A stretch of 42,626 nt of DNA from an uncultured Flavonifractor sp. GTDB lineage: Bacteria > Bacillota > Clostridia > Oscillospirales > Oscillospiraceae. Under the pieces are notes generated by a model that did not search any database, had not been told where the DNA came from, and saw only the letters and a list, made by a program, of their open reading frames with translations. Of the stretch, positions 16,016 to 24,675 are shown one piece after another (the stretch's first letter is position 1; every line of letters begins with the position of its first letter). Both the position numbers and the translations under genes were made by a program. The DNA is taken from contig CANDFO010000015.1 in assembly GCA_947384055.1 (NCBI GenBank), forward strand, positions 1 through 42,626. The letters run 5' to 3'.

Positions 16016-16065
16016 GGTCAAACCGCTTGAAAAGAATCCGTGGATTCTTTTCAAGCGGTTTGACC
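16016..16065. repeat. 50-bp near-perfect palindrome upstream of the response regulator gene
   Basis: A 24-bp arm starting GGTCAAACCGCTTGAAAAGA is followed by 2 nt and its exact reverse complement ending at 16065. There is no T run directly after it on either strand. It lies between the BceR-like gene and repeat copy B. It may terminate the LytTR transcript, serve as a protein-binding site, or be a short mobile palindrome. Confidence 0.85.
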
Positions 16066-16096
16066 ATGGGGCAGAGCCGTCGGCTGAGGCGCCTAA

Positions 16097-16318
16097 AGCG
16101 ACTCAGTTTGCCGGAAAACGTCCTCCACAGAAAAGCCTCGCAGAGTTTTGCCGCCCGAGGGCGGCAAAATAAAGTAAAAATCGGTCATTTTCGGGGACAT
16201 GCGCCTCGAAAATGACACTACCCGGCCTGCAAGTGTGCTCAAAGGGGTGCGCGCGGCAGGCCGTATCCCTCTTTTGTCGAAAAAGGCCTCTGGCCTTTTT
16301 CGACAGGCTGAGGCGGCT
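16097..16318 (+). repeat. 3'-end palindromic repeat element, copy B
   Basis: About 222 bp, same family as 12484-12703 but opposite orientation. It contains TTTTGCCGCC/GGCGGCAAAA, CATTTTCG/CGAAAATG and TGTCGAAAAAGGCC/GGCCTTTTTCGACA hairpins. A 17-bp near-repeat, GGCTGAGGCG(C/G)CTAAAG, flanks it on both sides. The right border falls within the TAG stop codon of the LytTR gene. Confidence 0.85.
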
Positions 16319-17057
16319 AAAGGTCCTCCTCCGCTCCATCCAGCCAGTAGCTGGCCCACTGGCGCCGGGCCTGAACTGCCAGGTCGCGGGCCAGGGGGAC
16401 CTGCTTTCCGCCGGCCATCAGAAAGAAGCGCTTTTCCGCGGCGGTGACATAATAGAGGTTTGCCGCGAAGCTGGACCCGCACAGAATAAAGCCCGGACTG
16501 GCCAGGAGAGGGGCAATTTCATCCCGGAAGGAGCCGCGCACGGTCAGACTGACCACCTCCTCGCCGGTGGAGAGGTGGTAATGCACCGTCCGGCTGGCAA
16601 GCTCCGCGTATAGAATGCTGTCCAGCCGCAGCAGGCGCAGGCCGTCTTTGGTTTTTACGGTGATACAGGCGGACTTCTGTTTTTCCAGGGTGGCCGCGGC
16701 CTGGTCCAGCACCTGATACAGCTGTGCCGGCTGAACGGGTTTGATCAGATAATAAAAAGCCCGCGCACTATAGGAATCCAGGGCAAACTCGGGGGAGACG
16801 CTCAGGTAGATGATAGGGGCGGTTCTGTTCTGCTCCCGGAGCTTGACCCCAAGCTGGATTCCGGACAGGCCGGGCATCACCACATCCAGCACATAGAGGT
16901 CAAAGTCGGTATCCTCCTCGGCCAGAAGCTGGGAACCGGAGGAAAAGACCGCCAGCTTGATGGCCAGCTCTGGATGGAGGGCCGCATAGGTATGGAGCAA
17001 TTCTCCCAGAGCGGCGCGTTGTTCCGGTTCGTCATCGCACAGAGCCAGATTCAACAT
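16317..17057 (-). CDS. LytTR-family response regulator
   Basis: 246 residues. The receiver domain (LALCDDEPEQ, phosphoacceptor Asp in LYVLDVVMPGLSG, Lys in YLIKPV) is followed by a LytTR DNA-binding domain (ITVKTKDGLRLLRLDSILYAE, about residues 137-157, then HLSTGEEVVSLTVRGSF). These regulators (AgrA/VirR type) usually bind short direct repeats. No cognate kinase is nearby. It is divergent from the pilus locus across an 814-bp spacer, so the pilus genes are candidate targets (inference). GGGAGG lies 9 nt before the ATG. The stop codon overlaps repeat copy B. Confidence 0.92.
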   Translation of the reverse strand: MLNLALCDDEPEQRAALGELLHTYAALHPELAIKLAVFSSGSQLLAEEDTDFDLYVLDVVMPGLSGIQLGVKLREQNRTAPIIYLSVSPEFALDSYSARAFYYLIKPVQPAQLYQVLDQAAATLEKQKSACITVKTKDGLRLLRLDSILYAELASRTVHYHLSTGEEVVSLTVRGSFRDEIAPLLASPGFILCGSSFAANLYYVTAAEKRFFLMAGGKQVPLARDLAVQARRQWASYWLDGAEEDL

Positions 17058-17144
17058 GGCACAGATCCTCCCTCAAACAAATTAAGTGTAAAATAAAACG
17101 TAATATGCACAAGCGGCCAAAAGACGGATTTTTCTGTTATAATA

Positions 17145-17174
17145 ACCATACCACGGCCGCAATATGTTTGTCAA
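17145..17174 (-). promoter_or_regulatory. Possible promoter of the LytTR gene
   Basis: Minus strand TTGACA (17174-17169), 18-nt spacer, TATGGT (17150-17145). The -35 is perfect, the -10 weak. Confidence 0.4.
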
Positions 17175-17301
17175 GCGGCCGGAAAACCGGCGGGATCAGG
17201 TTTAACGGCGGATTTAAGGGCATTGCACAGACAGTTCCGGTAAAGGCGGCATTTTTGGCAAGGATTTATGGCTCCCCCTTATGAATGATGAAAAGCGTCT
17301 A

Positions 17302-17330
17302 TTGTATTTTCCCGTGGGGTATGGTAAGAT
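17302..17330 (+). promoter_or_regulatory. Weak candidate promoter in the spacer upstream of the pilus locus
   Basis: TTGTAT (17302-17307), 17-nt spacer and TAAGAT (17325-17330) on the plus strand. It is the best match I see ahead of the giant pilin gene, but well short of consensus. No c-di-GMP riboswitch core was recognised in 17058-17870. Confidence 0.25.
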
Positions 17331-17460
17331 AATGCTGCAATGTGGAAAATAAAGCAATAACAGAGGGGGAAAGTTGGCCCTGCGCTTGCTATGGGCTGGC
17401 GCGGAAAGAGCCTTGTAAACGACCTGCCGCAGAAAACGGAATTTTGTGTGATGGTGCGAT

Positions 17461-17508
17461 GCCTCCGGTACGTACCGGAGGCTGATCCTTTTATAGCAAA
17501 AGGATCAG
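17461..17508. repeat. Double palindrome unit, copy 1
   Basis: A 22-bp perfect palindrome with core TCCGGTACGTACCGGA (17461-17482) is directly followed by a hairpin CTGATCCTTTT / AAAAGGATCAG (17482-17508). GCGTTCAG follows at 17513-17520. The same unit recurs at 17733-17777. Confidence 0.85.
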
Positions 17509-17732
17509 AATGAGCGTTCAGATGCCGCTGATAGCTGTCTGATAACCGCAAAAGATGATGCTGAAGGACGTCCGCGGGCAGTTTTAAATACGATTATGGC
17601 TTGTCGGCGGGGATGATAGAGGGCTATGGAAGATTGCTGCGCCATGGGGGCAGCACTGCGTCAGAGAGGTCGGTCTTGTGTTTTTACAGTGTGGAATAAT
17701 TGCAGAGAGGAAAACAGATATGGCGGCGCGGC

Positions 17733-17777
17733 GTCTCCGGTACGTACCGGAGACTGATCCTTTTGCAAAAGGATCAG
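17733..17777. repeat. Double palindrome unit, copy 2
   Basis: A 22-bp perfect palindrome with the same core TCCGGTACGTACCGGA (17733-17754), then the 24-bp palindrome CTGATCCTTTTG/CAAAAGGATCAG (17754-17777) and again GCGTTCAG. The outer bases of the first palindrome differ from copy 1 in a compensated way (GTC...GAC against GCC...GGC), showing that pairing is kept. Confidence 0.85.
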
Positions 17778-17870
17778 TAAAGGCGTTCAGGCCTGTGGGC
17801 GGATGCCTGGACAGAGATGAGCCGCCTTTGACGGTGGTATGAATAAGTCTTGAGTCTGAGGGATGAGGGC

Positions 17871-20800
17871 ATGGCGAGCAGGAATAAGACAAAAGGAAAT
17901 ACTGGCTTTACGTTTGTGGAGGCCCTGGCAGCCGTCGCCATTCTGGTAATTCTGCTGGCTGTATCGGCGGTGGGGACGGCGTATTACGTGCGTTATCTGA
18001 AAATTACGGAATTAGACAACGCGGCGCGGGAGATCTATATGGCAGCGGAGAACCGGGCGGTTCTGCTGGCCGGGCGGAGCCGTCTGGACGGCCTGGTCAG
18101 CGGCGTGGACAACGGGCTTATGGTGCCTTTAAGCGCCGACGGAGGCGGCGGAGAGACCGGCGCTTATTACATAACCAGCGCGGACAGCGTGCTGGCGGAG
18201 CTGCTGCCGGACGGGAGCATTGATCCGGCCTTGCGGGACGGCGGAAGGTGCTTCTATATCATCTATGAGCCGGTCAGCGGAAGCGTAACCGACGTATTTT
18301 ATGCAGAAGAAGACATTTCACCGCTAGGTACGGCAGATTTCCAGAGCTTTTATAACGAGTGGACCACGGCGGGCAGGACAAAGCGCATGAACGCTGAGCC
18401 CATGCTGGGCTATTACGGCGGGGGCATGGCGGAGAGCGCCGACGTGAAGAATCCCCCCAGAGCGGAACTGCTTGTCACCATCGGCAACGGGGAAGCGCTC
18501 ACTGTGACGGTGACATATAAGCTTCCGGAGGGAGTGCCGCTCAACGACGAGCGGTTGGAGGTATGTCTGGGCGGCGAGGCCGCGGGGCCGGACGCGCTGG
18601 ACAGCGGCACGCTTCCGGAAGGCGCCGTCCGTCTGGACCTGAGCAGAGGAGAAAAGGGCTTCGCCCCGGGCGGTGGGACCACTTACACATGGAAGCTGGA
18701 TTCGCTGAAGGACGGGCCGCAGTTCAAATCCCTTGGCTCAGGCGTAAAACCCGGGGATAACTTTACCGTCAGTGCGGCGCTGTTTTCCCAAAGCGGCCAA
18801 TTTAAAACGGCGTCGGACAGCGAGACGGACAACAGCCTGTTTGCCAAGGGCAGCGGCGGTGAGACGGCAGTCATTCGATGCCTGCGCCATCTCCAGAATC
18901 TGGATACCGTATTTTCCGGCGTAGAGGGCAAAACAGCGGCGATCCAGACGGAAAATATCCTCTGCCGTGAGAATGAGACCTACCCAGGCTATGAGTTTTG
19001 GCCCATACAAAACGACAGTTTGGTCTCTTACACCAGCCGCCCCAATCCTCAGCTTGGAGCGGAGGGGGAGCCGGAGTACTGCGCCATCCGCGGGCTGTAT
19101 GTGACGCAGAGAAGCGCCGTGGACGTATTGGGGGATGCCTGGTGGCAGAAAAACGGCGCGGGTCTTTTCGCCGGGGTAGGCGGGAATACCGGGGTACATG
19201 GTCAATTTAACCATGTATATTTAATCGACGCAGAGATTGCACTTCCTGCGGACAGTTGGATTAATTCTGCGGGCAGTTTGGCGGGCTCGGTCAAAGACGC
19301 CAGCTTTTATGACTGCCATTCCATCAATGCCACAGTAAACACACCAGGCGCGAACGCAGGCGGCCTGGTGGGAGAGGCGGAGAGAAGTGTATTCAACGGC
19401 TGTCGGGTTTACTGGGAAGCGAAGCAGGGAGAAGACCTGCGCAGTGTACTGGGCAGCGACGCGGAAGGCGACCAATACGAATACAAGGTTGTGGGGAATC
19501 GTGCGGGCGGACTGATCGGCAGGTTTGAGGGAAATAACGCGGATGGTCCGGAGACAGTCAAAAGCGAAATAATCAACTGTCTGGCCGCCACTACGGTGCG
19601 TGGAAAAGAAAAAGGGACAGGAGGGTGGAAAACGCCCGGCAGTGCAAGCGGGTTGATCGGTGTCGTTGTCCATGAACTGAAAATTACGCGCTCTTATGCG
19701 GACTGCTACTTATCCGGCGGATCTGCGGCCGGTTTGGTATGTGGTGATTCCTCTACTCCATATAGTCTCACATTGAACGATTGCTACGCCGCCGGTTTCA
19801 TTGACACGGACGCGAAAACTGCCGCCGGGCTCTGCCTGGGAGGGGGCAAAACGGAGGCGGACAATGTCTACACGGTGGTGCGCCCGCTAAAAACCCTTAC
19901 CGGAGACAAGAAGTACTATGAGCTGACGGAAAATCAGGAGAATGACGGCTTTACGAACACATATTTTCTGGGCGGCGGCGTTTTCGGCGGCGCCAGGGGC
20001 ATGGGCTATGCCGATATGGTTGCCGACGGATTTTGTGAAACGATGGGTGAGGCCGCTTTTGCGTGGAAAGCGGCTGAGGACAGCTATCCCTACAATCTGC
20101 GGGACAGCCTCACCCTGACGATATACAGCTTCCCCGGGTTAAAGGGCCTGCCCCATTACGGCGACTGGCACGCGGAGTTTATGGAACCCAGCCTGGTCTA
20201 TTACGAGCGGTACGGCGGCGGTTCCTACGGGTTCTCCGGCGGCAACGCCAGACATTTGATTGGAAAGCTCTCCGACAATGAAACGGTTGTGTCAGACGGC
20301 TATGCCGTGGCGTTTTTAAAGAAAGACCTGGGCAGTGAGGAAAAGGCCCTTGTTGACTGCGCCTGTTTTGACGCGGAAGGAGCGGAACAGCATCTGTCCT
20401 GCGCCTATGCCCTGCCTGGAAAGGCGGGGACGGGAGAGCGGGAGCTGATCCTCACAACCTGGACAAATGACGACGGCAGCACCGCCGAGTATTACCTGGC
20501 GCCCCTTCCGACGGAGCTGGTCAACGGCGGGACAGCCAGCAGAAATTTTTACCAATACCTGAGATTTGTCCTCACCATTGGCGTGAAGGTCTCCAGCGGA
20601 GAGTATTTTTATAACCCGCACTTTGCCGAAACGGTGGTTCCCTATGTCCGGCAGGAGGGGGACAGCGCCCCATGGACTGCCGAGCGGGTTTATCAGTACG
20701 CCGGGACGCTGCTCCAGGGCCGCAGAAACGTGAAAATCCGGACGGCCCGGCACCTGAACGGCCTGAGCCGGTTTTCGGAGTACTACCACAACCGCCTGAA

Positions 20801-23800
20801 CTATTTGCAGCAGCTTCCGGTCAATTACAACGCCTATACCGGCTACGGCCTGTTTTCACCGGTGAGGGCCGCGGAGCAGCTCCCCATTGGGCGCTGGGGA
20901 GAGGCCTTTCTAGGGACTTACGACGGCTTCTGCAATGGGATTGAGGGCGTGAAGTTTGCTGTTCCTAGGGACAGCGACCGCTATTATGGGGGACTGTTCG
21001 GATATTCCGAGGGAACGCTGCGGAACATCGTCTATCAGATGCCGGATGAGGAAGTATCGGCAGCCATGGGCGACGGCTCCAGAAATCTGTTTGTCGGCGG
21101 ACTGGTGGGCGGCAATGGCGGAACGGGAAGGGTGCAGAACTGCGCTGTCTCGGGGGTCCGGCTGACCGGCTACGCCTTCGGCGCGGGGATCTACGTGGGC
21201 GGTCTGGCGGGGCAGAACGCGGGCGTCATTGAGAACAGCGCGGCCGAGGTTGCAGCCCTGTCCGCGGACTGTTCCAACTATGCCAAAGCCTACGTGGGAG
21301 CGCTGGTGGGAGAAAACAGCGCCTCCGGCATGATCAGCGGGTCCTATGCGGTGGGCCGCGTTACGGCGGCGGTGGACGCCCATTCGGAGGCACGGGTCTG
21401 CGGCTTTGTGGGCTTCAATTCCGGCAGAATCAGCTCCAGCTACGCGGCGGCGGACCTGCGGTCCAGCGGCGCGAACGTGACGTCCTACGGTTTCTGCGGC
21501 ATGCGTCAGGGGACGCAGAAGAACACCTTCTATCTGAACCAGGGCAATTTTACTTACCGGGGGACCTCTTATGGCGCGAATTACCCGCAGGGAACGGCGG
21601 CGCCGGCCAAATATCAGCAGCTGACAGAGGACGCGGCCTTTCTCCCCGCGGGTATGCAGGTGGTGGAGGGGGACGGCTTCCCCTATCCCCGGACCGTGCG
21701 AAATGCCAACGGCGAGGCTGTCCACTACGGCCAGTGGCCGGAGCCCATGGAGATGGGCGAGATGGGCGTGTATTACTGGGAAAAGCTGGCGCGTGACTAC
21801 AACGATGCGGGCGGAACCTACTATGTCAGTCTGCTGGCAGTGGATCCGAAGGAGAGCAGAGTCACCAAGCAGAGCACCCTGTCCACCGCCCACGACGACG
21901 GCTATGTGGTGACGGAGTACGGATATGGGTACTACAGCCAGGATGAAATTCGGGAAAACGTCTCGTTTTCGGCAAGTAAGATTGCCCATACCGGGTTTGT
22001 GCGTTATACAAGGCGGGAGAATTACCTCATCCTTCCGTTTATGACCACGAACAGCCCGACCAATGAGACGGCGGACGGTGCGCTGCGCAAGTTGATGCCC
22101 GGGTATACGTTCCACTCCTGGAATTCCTACCATGAGGGGGGGAGGTCCACGGATAACGCGGTCACAGACGAGGACTATCGAATTGCCCATGCCACGCCGG
22201 GCCTGTGCCCGGTGTATGGCGACAATACGAGGATTCCGGAGGGGGAACAGGTGAATCCCAACGATGGGGCGTTCATTTTAACGCAGGTGAGCGGAGTTGA
22301 CAGCTTTACTATAGAATTTACCGTAAACCCGCAGTTCGCGGACGCCATGAGCGTAAACACTATGAGTAAGAACAATGTGCCTGTGGCGGAAGGGGACAGG
22401 AAGCTGGAGAACGGGGCGTCCGGCACAAAGCCGGGCACAACGGAGGAAACCGCGTTCCAGGTGCGGTGCGGCGCCCAGCTCCAGGAGATCAACTGGTATG
22501 ACACCGCCTATACGGACGTGCCGGTCTATGGCAGATATCCGCAGACGAGATTTCCCTATCTGGGCGACAGTGGAGAGAACTATCACTGGTGCCAGACCCA
22601 CGACATGGACTGGCTGGCGGAGGGCAACATCTATTATCTGGCAGGGGACAGGGCAGAAAAAAAGAATCCCCAGCCCGGCGTCTTTTTCTCCATTGCGGAG
22701 GTCAGCATTGAGGGAGAGAACCTGACCGGCTGGTTTGGCGGCACCTATGACGGCGGCAGCTATACGATGAAAAACTTCAATATCGGAGTGAACACAACCA
22801 ACTACGATGTGAACAGCATGGGCCTGTTTGGAGTTGTGCAGAGAGCTGTCCTGAAAGATATCGTCATGTACTCCGAGCAGGGGACAGATACGGTGACGGT
22901 CAAGGGAAGAAAGCAGGGTGCGGCTTCCAGAGACTGCTGGTATGCCGGAGGCGTTCTGGCGGGACTGGCGCTGAACAGCACCATTTCCAACTGCGCTGTG
23001 GCCGGCTATACCATCATAGATGAGACCGCTTTGGCGGCGCCGAAACCTGGTTGGTATGAACCCGGCAGAGTGGGCGGGGCCATCGGCGGGCTGGTGGGGA
23101 TGACCGATGGACCCTTGACAGGATGTACGGCGGCTACCACGATTCAGATGAAATGCACCCACAGTAACAGCGCGCCGGTCCGCGTCGGTGGTCTGGCAGG
23201 GTCCACCACCAGCACAGTCGAGCGGTGCTACACCGGCGGAACCGTTGAGATCGGTCAGGATGTGAGCACCCGACAGCTCTATATCGGCGGCATCATCGGC
23301 GGCGTGGGAATGGAGCAGTTCAGCGGAAAGACGGTAAACACAACCATCTCCAACTGCTACACCTATATGGAGCTTCCGGACGAAGAGGAGGAGAGAATTC
23401 AGCAGCTCCGCGCAATCGGCGGCTCCGGAGGGAACGGCAGCACAGTGAGGCTGGAAAAGGTATACTTTCTGGATACTGCCGCGAAGTATTTAAATGACGG
23501 CACAGCGGCCAGATCCGTGACTTACCGCCAGCTACGGGGCAAAGACCCCATTGACGGCGCCGATATCTATGACCTGCTCACCGGCTTTGACCCGGTCACA
23601 TCTGAGATAGACGGATTCTCCGTGGCGGGCAAGTACAGCTACGTGCCCAAAAACCGGCCGGAGCTCCAGGGGATGGATTATCCGTTTCCCACGGTACTGA
23701 TTCAGGGGAGCAGTGCCCGTCATGTGCACTACGGCAGGTGGCCCAATAACGGCATCGAGCGGCAGAAGGGCGGCGCGCCCATCGCGCTGGACCTCTTCGC

Positions 23801-24647
23801 GGAGCCGGTGAGGGAAGAACTGCTGAGTCTGGTCAACAAGGACGACCCGGGCGACTGGAGCGCGGAGTGCGCGGACCCCGGGGTGGCAGAGGCGGTGTGT
23901 GAAAATGGGAATCTGCGCGTGACTGCCATCGGAAAGGGTACGACCAAGCTGACGGTCTCCTATGGAGAGCATCAGCTGGAGCTCACCGTCAACGTGACTG
24001 CGGAGCTGCGGCTGAGCCCGGAGCAGGTGACGCTGTTTGCCAACGATACCGCTGTGGCGGCGCTGACCGCCTGCGACCGGAACATGAAGCCGGTGGAATT
24101 TCCCCAGGACGCGGAAGCGGACGGACTGGAGGTCCTGCCGGAAAATATCACCTGTGAAAGCCCGCTGCTTACGGCGGAACGGGCAGAGGAAGAGCCCCCC
24201 GGTGAAGAAAATCCCGGGAGACCGCCTGTGCGCCTCCGGCTGACCAGCGGCGGCGAGACGGGCGAAGATATCCGGGTGAACGTGGGCTTTACCTGTACCT
24301 ATCACGGCACGCCCTACGAGGAAGTGCGCCCCGTTTCGGTGGCGGTGCAGGCGCTGCCCCAGGCGGAGTTCGACGAGGCGGCGGGTTCCTGTACAATAAG
24401 TTTTGAGGATTACGCCGTCTCCGGGCTGAGCGCCGCGCTTGTAAGCGATTCGCAGGAAGAACCGGAGACCCCGCCCGCCGTGGCGACGGCGGAGGGCGGC
24501 GACGAGGTTGGCTGGCGCGTTGTCGTCACCGAAATTGCGGAAGGCGTGACGGAAATTCCGCTGAGCATTTCGTTTACCATGGACGGCTGGAGCCATACCA
24601 TACGGATGACGATTCCGGTCAATACCGGCGGGACGCAGGAGCCGTAG
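17871..24647 (+). CDS. Giant prepilin-like adhesin (class III signal plus GLUG beta-solenoid)
   Basis: About 2258 residues. The N-terminus is a normal prepilin: a short basic leader ending NTG, cleavage before FTFVEALAAVAILVILLAV, with Glu at mature position 5 and a hydrophobic helix. The exported part contains three modules starting near residues 331, 955 and 1526 (each with a CLRHLQNL/ARHLNGLSRF-like opening), each rich in GLUG-type repeats such as GGLVGEAE, GGLVGGNGGTG and GGLAGSTTS, and each ending in an HYGxW motif (residues about 759, 1284, 1952). About 1984-2042 resembles a BIG_2 Ig-like domain, followed by another beta-rich domain. There is no sortase or second membrane anchor. ATG 17871 is chosen for its ribosome site; an upstream TTG (17850) is possible. 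It heads the pilus locus and likely sits at the pilus tip as an adhesin (inference). Confidence 0.88.
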   Translation: MASRNKTKGNTGFTFVEALAAVAILVILLAVSAVGTAYYVRYLKITELDNAAREIYMAAENRAVLLAGRSRLDGLVSGVDNGLMVPLSADGGGGETGAYYITSADSVLAELLPDGSIDPALRDGGRCFYIIYEPVSGSVTDVFYAEEDISPLGTADFQSFYNEWTTAGRTKRMNAEPMLGYYGGGMAESADVKNPPRAELLVTIGNGEALTVTVTYKLPEGVPLNDERLEVCLGGEAAGPDALDSGTLPEGAVRLDLSRGEKGFAPGGGTTYTWKLDSLKDGPQFKSLGSGVKPGDNFTVSAALFSQSGQFKTASDSETDNSLFAKGSGGETAVIRCLRHLQNLDTVFSGVEGKTAAIQTENILCRENETYPGYEFWPIQNDSLVSYTSRPNPQLGAEGEPEYCAIRGLYVTQRSAVDVLGDAWWQKNGAGLFAGVGGNTGVHGQFNHVYLIDAEIALPADSWINSAGSLAGSVKDASFYDCHSINATVNTPGANAGGLVGEAERSVFNGCRVYWEAKQGEDLRSVLGSDAEGDQYEYKVVGNRAGGLIGRFEGNNADGPETVKSEIINCLAATTVRGKEKGTGGWKTPGSASGLIGVVVHELKITRSYADCYLSGGSAAGLVCGDSSTPYSLTLNDCYAAGFIDTDAKTAAGLCLGGGKTEADNVYTVVRPLKTLTGDKKYYELTENQENDGFTNTYFLGGGVFGGARGMGYADMVADGFCETMGEAAFAWKAAEDSYPYNLRDSLTLTIYSFPGLKGLPHYGDWHAEFMEPSLVYYERYGGGSYGFSGGNARHLIGKLSDNETVVSDGYAVAFLKKDLGSEEKALVDCACFDAEGAEQHLSCAYALPGKAGTGERELILTTWTNDDGSTAEYYLAPLPTELVNGGTASRNFYQYLRFVLTIGVKVSSGEYFYNPHFAETVVPYVRQEGDSAPWTAERVYQYAGTLLQGRRNVKIRTARHLNGLSRFSEYYHNRLNYLQQLPVNYNAYTGYGLFSPVRAAEQLPIGRWGEAFLGTYDGFCNGIEGVKFAVPRDSDRYYGGLFGYSEGTLRNIVYQMPDEEVSAAMGDGSRNLFVGGLVGGNGGTGRVQNCAVSGVRLTGYAFGAGIYVGGLAGQNAGVIENSAAEVAALSADCSNYAKAYVGALVGENSASGMISGSYAVGRVTAAVDAHSEARVCGFVGFNSGRISSSYAAADLRSSGANVTSYGFCGMRQGTQKNTFYLNQGNFTYRGTSYGANYPQGTAAPAKYQQLTEDAAFLPAGMQVVEGDGFPYPRTVRNANGEAVHYGQWPEPMEMGEMGVYYWEKLARDYNDAGGTYYVSLLAVDPKESRVTKQSTLSTAHDDGYVVTEYGYGYYSQDEIRENVSFSASKIAHTGFVRYTRRENYLILPFMTTNSPTNETADGALRKLMPGYTFHSWNSYHEGGRSTDNAVTDEDYRIAHATPGLCPVYGDNTRIPEGEQVNPNDGAFILTQVSGVDSFTIEFTVNPQFADAMSVNTMSKNNVPVAEGDRKLENGASGTKPGTTEETAFQVRCGAQLQEINWYDTAYTDVPVYGRYPQTRFPYLGDSGENYHWCQTHDMDWLAEGNIYYLAGDRAEKKNPQPGVFFSIAEVSIEGENLTGWFGGTYDGGSYTMKNFNIGVNTTNYDVNSMGLFGVVQRAVLKDIVMYSEQGTDTVTVKGRKQGAASRDCWYAGGVLAGLALNSTISNCAVAGYTIIDETALAAPKPGWYEPGRVGGAIGGLVGMTDGPLTGCTAATTIQMKCTHSNSAPVRVGGLAGSTTSTVERCYTGGTVEIGQDVSTRQLYIGGIIGGVGMEQFSGKTVNTTISNCYTYMELPDEEEERIQQLRAIGGSGGNGSTVRLEKVYFLDTAAKYLNDGTAARSVTYRQLRGKDPIDGADIYDLLTGFDPVTSEIDGFSVAGKYSYVPKNRPELQGMDYPFPTVLIQGSSARHVHYGRWPNNGIERQKGGAPIALDLFAEPVREELLSLVNKDDPGDWSAECADPGVAEAVCENGNLRVTAIGKGTTKLTVSYGEHQLELTVNVTAELRLSPEQVTLFANDTAVAALTACDRNMKPVEFPQDAEADGLEVLPENITCESPLLTAERAEEEPPGEENPGRPPVRLRLTSGGETGEDIRVNVGFTCTYHGTPYEEVRPVSVAVQALPQAEFDEAAGSCTISFEDYAVSGLSAALVSDSQEEPETPPAVATAEGGDEVGWRVVVTEIAEGVTEIPLSISFTMDGWSHTIRMTIPVNTGGTQEP

Positions 24648-24675
24648 TCCGCCGGGAGGAAGGGAGGGACGCCCC

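Noticed and set aside
17058..17870. Possible c-di-GMP riboswitch ahead of the pilus locus
   Set aside because: The conserved cores of class I and class II c-di-GMP aptamers were looked for by eye and not seen.
17279..17892. Two similar minus-strand frames with a shared LNAF/LNAH..DPFA..SGTYRR segment in the pilus spacer
   Set aside because: The similarity comes from translating the two double-palindrome repeats; no ribosome sites and no other support, so treated as repeats, not genes.
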